DNA of 64,000 bases from Pseudomonas brassicacearum subsp. brassicacearum (GTDB lineage: Bacteria > Pseudomonadota > Gammaproteobacteria > Pseudomonadales > Pseudomonadaceae): contig NZ_VZPJ01000001.1 in NCBI RefSeq assembly GCF_008801605.1, forward strand, positions 1 to 64,000. The letters run 5' to 3'. Numbering within the stretch: position 1 is the first letter of the stretch; every line of letters starts with the position of its first letter. The notes beneath the pieces are model-generated. The model was given only the letters and a program-made list of their open reading frames with translations, made no database searches and was not told where the DNA came from. The position numbers and the translations under genes were made by a program. Below are positions 8,843-16,100 of this stretch, piece after piece.

Positions 8843-10180
8843 TTAATAGCGGTAGGTGAAGTAGAGTTCCAGCGCGCTGAATTTCCGGTCGTCGCCGAAT
8901 ACTTGCTTGGCCGCTGCCATGGGCTTGACCCAGTTATAGGACAGCGAGGTGGACAGCGACTTCGAAGGCGCCCAATCCAGGAAGACTACACTCTCGTCGG
9001 CAAACCGTTTGTCGCTGACGGCGGTGCCCATGTAGTTTTTTTCGTCGAGCCAGAACTGGTAGTGGATCGCGCCGAGCGTAAGGGTTTCGTTGAGGTGGGT
9101 CTTGAGTGAGAACTGCTGGACGTTTTCGTTGCTGTTGAACAGCAGGTAGTTGCCGACGACATCGCCGATCAGCCAGGTGCTCCAGTCGACGAAGCCCTTG
9201 CTCAACGGATCCCAGGCTTTCTGTCGGTTGTCCGTGAGGTTGTCGTCGCCGGAAAAGCTCGCGTAGCGGTAGCCAATCACCGGGGTCAACGGCAGCGTGC
9301 TGAAAGTGTAATCCGCCTGGCCGTACCAGGCCTTGGCGTCGTAATCCACGCCTTCGCCGCTGCCTCGCTCAAGGGCATATTCGGCATTGAGGGTCAGGTC
9401 CGCGATGCCCGGGAGCCTGGCGTTCAACGCCCTGACGTTGTACACCAGCATGCCATCGCGGCGACGCGGCAACGTGCTGCCCTTGGGGCCCATGGCCTTG
9501 ACCTTCAACGCGGTGGCGCCCAGCGTCACCTGGTCGTCGAGGTTGTAGTCCAGGTTCGCGCCGCTCATGCGAAAGTCACCCAGGTCGCTGTCGGTGCCCA
9601 GGCTGAAGCCCTGGACCTTCAACGCGCCATGATCCCAGGCGACCACCGCCGAATCCTTGAAGGCAGTGCGTGGGGCGAGCCAGTAGGCGCCGTCGTTCAA
9701 CTGGTCGAGGTTGCCATCCATCACGATGAAACCGTTGCCGATCATGTAGTTCTGGCGACCGCCGGTGACCGTCCACTCCCCGGCCCGGAAACCGCCATAA
9801 AACTCTTCGGTCGACAGCTTGCCGTCGGAGCTACGGGTGAAGCCACCGGCATCACCATCACCGAAGGTGGTCGCGCCCACCAGGGAGCCGCCAGCCAACA
9901 GGCTGAAATCCGGCTGCACGGTGTACTCCAACTTGACGCCCGGCTTGACGTAGAACTCCTGCCAGTCGATTTTCGTGCCGCGATTCTTGCCGCTGCGCAT
10001 GTCCACCACGCCGCCGCCAAAGTTGACGTTGCGGGTAGAAAGGACTGCGCCACCGGCACTGAAGTTGACCTCGCCCTTGAGGTTGCCCTCCTCGAAGGTG
10101 TAGCCCGCCCAGGCAACCTGGGCGGTCAAGGGTAACCCGAGCACGAGGAACGTTCGGGACAAACGCATCATGGAAACCAT
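8843..10180 (-). CDS. Outer-membrane beta-barrel protein, AlgE-like porin type
   Basis: A 445-residue protein with a signal peptide (TFLVLGLPLTAQVAWA, cut before GYTF) and then alternating polar/hydrophobic strands up to a C-terminal aromatic residue (ALELYFTYRY), the hallmark of outer-membrane barrels. The stretch GGRQNYMIGNGFIVMDG followed by WLAPRTAFKDSAVVAWD recalls alginate-export-type barrels, but the substrate is unknown. The start at 10180 has AGGAG seven bases upstream. It lies 39 bp before the binding-protein gene and 118 bp after the serine hydrolase gene, all on one strand, so it is likely the outer-membrane entry port for the same compound. Confidence 0.75.
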   Translation of the reverse strand: MVSMMRLSRTFLVLGLPLTAQVAWAGYTFEEGNLKGEVNFSAGGAVLSTRNVNFGGGVVDMRSGKNRGTKIDWQEFYVKPGVKLEYTVQPDFSLLAGGSLVGATTFGDGDAGGFTRSSDGKLSTEEFYGGFRAGEWTVTGGRQNYMIGNGFIVMDGNLDQLNDGAYWLAPRTAFKDSAVVAWDHGALKVQGFSLGTDSDLGDFRMSGANLDYNLDDQVTLGATALKVKAMGPKGSTLPRRRDGMLVYNVRALNARLPGIADLTLNAEYALERGSGEGVDYDAKAWYGQADYTFSTLPLTPVIGYRYASFSGDDNLTDNRQKAWDPLSKGFVDWSTWLIGDVVGNYLLFNSNENVQQFSLKTHLNETLTLGAIHYQFWLDEKNYMGTAVSDKRFADESVVFLDWAPSKSLSTSLSYNWVKPMAAAKQVFGDDRKFSALELYFTYRY

Positions 10181-10298
10181 ATGGAGCTCCTGTGTGATTA
10201 TTGTTGTTACAGGGCAGTAAATGGCGGCGCAAACCCGCGCCAACACCTGGTGGGGCCAGGTGAGCGGAACGCAAAATTCTTGTGTTTATCGGATGAAG

Positions 10299-11561
10299 TC
10301 AGGGCGTCAGGTGCGCCGCGATGGCACGCAGCATGCGCACGCTGTCGCCGTCGAATGGGCTGACGGCCTCGCCCAGGGACGACTGCTTGACGATCACCAC
10401 GCCGGACGGTTTGTCGATGAACAGGTATTGACCATGGATGCCACCGGCCATGAGCGCCTGGCTGTGGTCGTTGAAGACATACCATTGGCTGCGGTAGGAC
10501 GCGCCTGGGGTCCAGCTCGAAAAGTCAGGGGATGCAGCGTAGATCGCGGGGTCGGCTCCGGCGGCGATACCGGCCAGCGCCTCGGCCGAGAGCAGTTGTG
10601 TCCCACCCTGGCGGCCATCGTTGGCCAGCAGACGGCCGAAGCGCGCCATGTCACGCAAGGTCGCACTGAAACCGGCACCGGCGACGCTGCGGCCCCAGGG
10701 GTCCGCCAGGAAGTAGCCGTCACGTTCACAGCCCAACTGGCTCCAGATCTCTTGGAGCAACTGATGGCAGGCCTTGCCTGATGCCCGCTCCATGACCCAG
10801 GCCAACACCTCGGTGGTGGCCGTCACGTAATGGAAAAAGCCGCCGTGACTGCCGCGTTTCCTCAGTGAGGGCAAGTACTGATACAGGGATTCGAAGGTCG
10901 CGTACTGCGCTGGCGCCGGCTGGAAACCGCAGGCGTAACCGTATTGGGAACTCTCTGAATCCGGGTCCTCATAGACCTCGCTGTAATCGACGGCCACCGC
11001 CATGTCGAACAACTGGCGCACGGTGGCATCGGCAAACGCGCTGCCCGCCAGTTCCGGTACGTAATGGGTGGCCGTCAACGTAGGGTCCAGCAAGCCTTCG
11101 CAGACCAGTTGCTCGCCCAAGGCACCGATCAGCGACTTGGTCACCGAAAACATGATGTGTCGGTCCTGGGGACGCTGGCCGTTGAAGTAGCGCTCAAACA
11201 GTACGGTGTCGCCCTGCAAGACCAGGAAAGCATCGGTCTGGCTGGCGACCAGGTGATCGATCACGCTGATGCTCAAGCCACACTCGCTGTCGAAGTGCAG
11301 CTCATCCAGCGCCTGGAGCGCCTGCCTGAACGCGCTGACCGGACCGCTGCCGGCCTGCACATCGATGGAAGGACGCAAGCGCGCCAGGTTGCGGAAACCC
11401 CATTGGTTGAACGGTGGGCTCATCCAGTTGTGCCAGGTGACGCGGCGCTGGGGTTCGGCGGGAAAGCCTTGCATGAGTGAAGGCGCCAGGCGTGCGTCAA
11501 ATGGCGATTCGTGAGTCTCGACGTAAAGACTGGCCAGTGAAGGCACGGTGTTCTGATTCAT
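10299..11561 (-). CDS. Serine hydrolase, class C beta-lactamase fold (6-aminohexanoate-dimer hydrolase/NylB-like)
   Basis: A 420-residue enzyme of the penicillin-binding/beta-lactamase fold. It shows the catalytic SxxK motif (MFSVTKSLIGAL, about residue 143) and a tyrosine-bearing loop AVDYSEVYEDPDSE, which resembles the YSEDYxDP pattern of NylB and related esterases and amidases. It has no signal peptide, so it should act in the cytoplasm on a short amide or ester. Its start (ATG 11561) follows AGGGGC. It is the first of three genes with a porin and a polyamine-type binding protein, and a sigma-70-like promoter with an internal dyad lies upstream (11609-11637). The natural substrate is unknown. 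Confidence 0.8.
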   Translation of the reverse strand: MNQNTVPSLASLYVETHESPFDARLAPSLMQGFPAEPQRRVTWHNWMSPPFNQWGFRNLARLRPSIDVQAGSGPVSAFRQALQALDELHFDSECGLSISVIDHLVASQTDAFLVLQGDTVLFERYFNGQRPQDRHIMFSVTKSLIGALGEQLVCEGLLDPTLTATHYVPELAGSAFADATVRQLFDMAVAVDYSEVYEDPDSESSQYGYACGFQPAPAQYATFESLYQYLPSLRKRGSHGGFFHYVTATTEVLAWVMERASGKACHQLLQEIWSQLGCERDGYFLADPWGRSVAGAGFSATLRDMARFGRLLANDGRQGGTQLLSAEALAGIAAGADPAIYAASPDFSSWTPGASYRSQWYVFNDHSQALMAGGIHGQYLFIDKPSGVVIVKQSSLGEAVSPFDGDSVRMLRAIAAHLTP

Positions 11562-11582
11562 CGGGTTGCCCCTGCAAAATGA

Positions 11583-11637
11583 CTCTGCGTGAAAGCAGAT
11601 GCAGAGAAATAATTACCCGATGTAATTTTTTAGTCAA
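11583..11637 (-). promoter_or_regulatory. Promoter with internal dyad in front of the serine hydrolase operon
   Basis: On the minus strand TTGACT (11637-11632) and AATTAT (11614-11609) are separated by 17 bp, a good sigma-70 match. Between and overlapping them is a perfect inverted repeat AATTAC-N5-GTAATT (11611-11627), well placed for a regulator; the FixJ-type protein encoded just upstream is the obvious candidate. A second dyad CTCTGC...GCAGAG (11583-11606) lies in the 5' leader. Confidence 0.6.
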
Positions 11638-11728
11638 TAAATCTTTTTATCAGCAATTAGCTATCCACCGCCGCCTGAGCGGTGTCGCGAATCCGGGAAC
11701 TGGCGTTCATGCAGGCCTGTCACTCTGT

Positions 11729-12379
11729 TCAATAGTCTTGCCCGGCACCTAATGACTCCGCCATTCGAACCAGGTCAGCGAAGGACTTGGCGTGCATTTT
11801 TTTCATCGCGTGGCCGCGGTGGATTTTCACGGTGATTTCGCTCAGGTTCATCTGCCCGGCAATCTGTTTGTTCATCAGGCCCTTGGCAGCGAACGTCATC
11901 ACCTCTTTTTCACGGGCCGTCAGCGTTTCGTAGCGGGCATGCAGGTCCGCAAGCTGACGCTCGACGGCTCGGCGCTTGACGTCGGCCTGGAGTGCGGCTG
12001 ACACCGCGTCCAACAAATCCTGTTCACGAAAGGGTTTGGCCAGGAAATCCACGGCCCCTGCTTTCATTGCCTTGACCGACATTTCGATGTCGCCATGGCC
12101 GGTGATGAAAATGATGGGGATAGTGACGTTCGACCCCGCCAACTGACGTTGAAAGTCCAGGCCGCTACTACCTTGAAGCCGTACATCGAGCACCAGGCAA
12201 CTGGCACCTTCGGTCTTGGGTTGTTGGAGAAAGTCCGCCGTGGAGGCGAACGTCTCGACGCGTATGCCGACCGAGCGCAAGAGGTTGCTTAATGCATCGC
12301 GCATTGAGGCATCGTCATCCACCACGAACACAATTGAATCCTTGCTGCTCGGGTCATTGGATGGGGAATTGCCGTTCAT
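11729..12379 (-). CDS. FixJ/NarL-type response regulator
   Basis: A 216-residue two-component response regulator. The receiver domain has the acidic pair DDD (21-23), phospho-acceptor D65 (CLVLDVRLQG), T93 (FITGHGD) and K115 (FLAKPFRE). The C-terminal LuxR-type helix-turn-helix (about 150-205) reads LTAREKEVMTFAAKGLMNKQ and then EITVKIHRGHAMKKM. The start at 12379 (MNGNSPSN) has AGAGGA seven bases upstream; the open frame further up has no regulator-like sequence. It lies between the hydrolase operon and the LRAT/giant-kinase genes on the same strand, so the kinase at 13171 is its likely partner and the hydrolase-porin-binding protein genes its likely targets. Confidence 0.93.
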   Translation of the reverse strand: MNGNSPSNDPSSKDSIVFVVDDDASMRDALSNLLRSVGIRVETFASTADFLQQPKTEGASCLVLDVRLQGSSGLDFQRQLAGSNVTIPIIFITGHGDIEMSVKAMKAGAVDFLAKPFREQDLLDAVSAALQADVKRRAVERQLADLHARYETLTAREKEVMTFAAKGLMNKQIAGQMNLSEITVKIHRGHAMKKMHAKSFADLVRMAESLGAGQDY

Positions 12380-12474
12380 GCACGATCCTCTTGGGGAGTG
12401 GGCGGAAAAAAATTGTAGCACAGCGCCTTGGGCCGAAAAGTACGGTAGGAATGGCCCGAACCGTGATGTAGACG

Positions 12475-13053
12475 CTATGCAATGAGCTGGGGGTGCAACG
12501 CTGATATCAGTGCAAAAAGATGACGAGGTCGATGCAGGTACGCATTGATCTGGCTGCTGTAACTTTCCCCGGTGGTGCACCAACTGCAAAAGTGCTCGCA
12601 GTTATTGGATAAGACCCTGTATTGGTCTTCGCCTAGTCGCGAACGCGCCCGATGGGCAACTTCTTCGGCGCAATATTCACAGTGCTCTTCAACTATCCAC
12701 ACGGGCTTGCCTTTGGCGAAATGTTCAAGATCGGTCACTTCGATAGGCCCCGACTTGAGGGAGCCGCTGAACCCCGAGTAATGGGCAACTTCTGCGCCGC
12801 CAAGGTATATGCCGTGATGCAGGTAGAACCGGCGAGGGCTGACCAGGTGTGCACCTATGGGCACGCTGCCCGGGGCCTGCTCGATATTGACCGGTTCCAA
12901 CGAAACATCCGACATGTCTTTCGGCAGTTGACCTTGGGACGTGGGCGCACTCAAGCGATAGAAAACATTCGTTGTCATGAGTGCCAGGCAAATAAGCACA
13001 ATGGAACGCAGTGATGAAAACTCATCCACGGCATGGGCAGTTAGATTATTCAT
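12475..13053 (-). CDS. LRAT-domain (NlpC/P60 superfamily) protein with one membrane segment
   Basis: A 192-residue protein. An N-terminal hydrophobic segment (SIVLICLALMTTNVFY, about 17-32) would anchor it. The rest carries LRAT-family motifs: the histidine box FYLHHGIYLGGAEVAHY (H80, H91) and the nucleophile motif NNCEHFCSWCTTGE (C152). In this family the Cys/His pair forms a thioester acyl intermediate for acyl transfer from, or hydrolysis of, phospholipids; the substrate here is unknown. Extra cysteines (EEHCEYCAEE) are unusual. The start at 13053 has GGAG nine bases upstream, but that site is buried in a 12-bp hairpin (13062-13105). It sits between the giant kinase and the FixJ-type regulator, on the same strand. 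Confidence 0.82.
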   Translation of the reverse strand: MNNLTAHAVDEFSSLRSIVLICLALMTTNVFYRLSAPTSQGQLPKDMSDVSLEPVNIEQAPGSVPIGAHLVSPRRFYLHHGIYLGGAEVAHYSGFSGSLKSGPIEVTDLEHFAKGKPVWIVEEHCEYCAEEVAHRARSRLGEDQYRVLSNNCEHFCSWCTTGESYSSQINAYLHRPRHLFALISALHPQLIA

Positions 13054-13061
13054 GAGAAGAG

Positions 13062-13105
13062 ACTCCGCAACCCTTGAAAACACTGTATCGCCGGGGTTGC
13101 GGAGT
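13062..13105 (-). promoter_or_regulatory. Leader hairpin covering the ribosome-binding site of the LRAT gene
   Basis: A perfect 12-bp inverted repeat, ACTCCGCAACCC (13062-13073) and GGGTTGCGGAGT (13094-13105), has a 20-base loop. In the minus-strand RNA the 3' arm contains GGAG, the only good Shine-Dalgarno match for the ATG at 13053, so the folded form should block translation. The alternative ATG at 13110 lies outside the stem but has no ribosome site. No T-run follows, so it does not look like an intrinsic terminator. Confidence 0.6.
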
Positions 13106-13170
13106 TTCATTTGTACATGGGACTGATTTCAATGACCGGTTGATATACAGGTCTTAAACCTAAGTATTAA

Positions 13171-16100
13171 TCAAGACATTGTCGTTGAGCTGAAGGCTGC
13201 GATGGGCAGCGTGAATTGAACAGTGGCACCGCGGGGTGGGTTGACGCTTGCCCTCAAACTGCCGCCATGGGATTCAATGATCGAACGACAGATCGATAAC
13301 CCCAACCCCAAGCCCGTAGGCTTGGTGGTGTAGAAGGAAGTGAAGACCAGGTCGGTACTGTCCGAGGCGAACCCCGGCCCGGTGTCACTGACACTCACCA
13401 CGATGCATCCGGCATCATCGCGCACCGTGCAGATAAGCAACTGCCGCTCGCCTTCGCTGACACCGCTCATGGCCTCGAGCGCATTCATGATCAGGTTGAG
13501 CAACACCTGTTGCAGCTCTACACGATCGCCTTCGATGGCGGGTAAACCGTCCATGAGTTGCGTCTGTATCGAGGCGCCACTCTTGCCGATCTGGCCACGG
13601 GTGAAGTCGATCATCTCGCTGATCGCCGCGTTGATGTCTACCGGTCCCTTTTGCGGTGGCGCCTTGCGGATATGCCCACGGATGCGACCCAGCACGTCCG
13701 CCGCTCGGTTGGCATCGAAGATGAGGCGCTCCAGCACCTGCCGGACCTCCCCGATTTCCGGCGGTTGCACGTTCAACCAGCGCAATGCGGCATTGGCGTT
13801 GAGGATGGCCGCGGCAATTGGTTGATTGACTTCATGGGCGATCGAAGCCACCAACTGCCCCATGGTCGCGACACGGTTGGCGTGGGCCAGCTCGGTCTGA
13901 ACCTCGCGATAACGCCGCTCGCTTTCGCGGATTTTTTCTTCCGCCTGCCTGCGCTCGGTCAGATCCAGCACAAAGGCGACCCCTTCCCTGCTACCGACTT
14001 CGAACTTCGCCAGGCCGACGATGACCGGCAGTCGGCTGCCGTCCTTGCGCAAATATTCCTTCTCATAGGGTCGGGCATGCCCGGTCAGCAAAGCGTGGGC
14101 CAATCTACGTTCGCTGAGTTCTCGAAACTCAGGGACCGTCAGGTCTGCCCAGCGCAGATGGCCCGAGGCAAGGTCTGCTCGTTCGTATCCCAACATACGC
14201 AGAAAGGCATCGTTGGCTTCGATGATCTCGCCGTCGGCGTTCCAGACGAGGATCCCAATGATGTTGGCGTCCACGAGGCGCCGGATCTTCGCTTCGCGTT
14301 CCGCGACCTCACGGTACAAGCGAGCATTTTCCAGCGAAATGGCAGCCTGTGAAGCCACCAGCTTCAACACGGCGATCCGGGTCGGACTGAACACACGGGC
14401 CGCCAGATTGTTTTCGAGATAGAGCGCGCCGACGAGCCTGGCCTGGTTCATCAACGGCAGGCAGAGAATCGAACGGGCCCGCTGCTGCCGGATATAGGGG
14501 TCTGCGGCGAACGGCGCCTCGGCCACGGCATCGTCAAGGAAAACGCTCTCTCGGGTGCGCAGCACATGATAGAGAATCGACTCGGGCAGCAGCGTCGCAC
14601 TCACCCGCTCATCGCGTAACTGCGTTGCGTTGCCGCCAGTAGTCACTTGCGCCGCGACCCGATGCTCGCCGCCATCGGACAGGATCAACAGCCCGCGTTC
14701 GGCGCCGGCCTGTTCAATGGCCGTGCACAGGATCATATCGATCAGCTTTTCCAGGACGATTTCGCCCGATACGGCTTGGGAGACCTTGAGTACCGTGGCA
14801 AGGTCAAGATGTTCGACCGGTGTCGCCATCGTTGTCGTCGGGCCGAGTTCAGGCGCTTCGGCCCTCAACGATGGGTACTTGTTCTCCAGTTGCCGCACCT
14901 TGCCATCGGCACCCCAACGCTGGTAACCGTAACGGGCATCCTGCAAATAGACCCGAGCGATTTTCCCGAAGCCCCGCGCCGCGTAGAAGCGCGACGCGAG
15001 TTCATTGGCAAGCGCCTCGATGTGCACGAAGCCACTCTCTTGCGCGGAATCAATAGCCTGCTCGTAAAGCAACTCGGCGTCGATCATGCGCCCTTCAACG
15101 CGGGCGATTTCGGCACCCACCAGCGCGGCGCGGCTGGCGAAATTTTCCGGACACTGCTGCGCCCAGGTCTGGAGCCACTGCTGATCGGCAACTATCGCCA
15201 GCAAGTGCTGCCCATGCTCGTCCACCGGGAGGCTATCGCAGCGGGCGGCCCGGGCCAGGGCGCCATAGAAATGAAACTCGGCTTCCTCGAAGAACGACTG
15301 GCAAACCCAGAGTAAACGCTGCGCCTTTGCAGCGGCCTCCAATGCCGCCTCAGCATCGTCGGCCATGTAGCGAACCTGTAATTTTCGTACCCAGTACAAA
15401 CACTCAGCCAGTACCAGATCCGGATTGCTGGCCAAGTGGGTTTCGATGCCTGACTCGGTTAGCTCGCCGTCGTCCAGGCGACCAAAGGTTAGCGTCGAGC
15501 CTCGGAGCATCCGGATCAGCGCCAGTTGCGTGATGATGAAATCAGTCACCAACCCGAAGCGTACTTTCCTGGCGTAAACAAGACCCCGCTCGGCTTCGCC
15601 TTGTATATCGGACAACAGCTCGCCGGCGAAGAGCAGATCGGCAGTGAGGTTGTTGCCCGCGTAGGCGCCATACGGTAGATCGCCGATTCGATTCGCCGCC
15701 GTAAACGAACGACGCAACAGGTCGCGGCATTGCCCCACAGGCTTCATCCAGCGTACGGCAAAGCACGAGAAGCAAAGATAGGTGCTCGCCTCGAATCGAG
15801 CCAAACCACGTTTCTCAACGAGCTCGCAGCCAAGCTGACCGAATCGGAAGCCCACTTGGTAATCACCGAACCGGCGACCGGCGACCCTGAATAAATTGGC
15901 GTAGAGCAAACATGAAGCATCGCAGTTGCCATGCTCAAGGCTCAGATTGACCGCTTTGCAGATCAACAGGTCCGCCAGGTTCGCTTCACTCTGCAGGGCT
16001 GGCGCGAAGAGTTTCCCCAACGCATTGACGGTCACCAGGGACGTCGCATCCTCCATCAACGGCAAGTCGATAAGGTCCTCGATTGCCCGGTCCCCCAGTA

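Noticed and set aside
11638..11728. Possible small gene or RNA in the AT-rich gap after the response regulator
   Set aside because: No ribosome site with an open frame and no convincing stem-terminator structure was seen.
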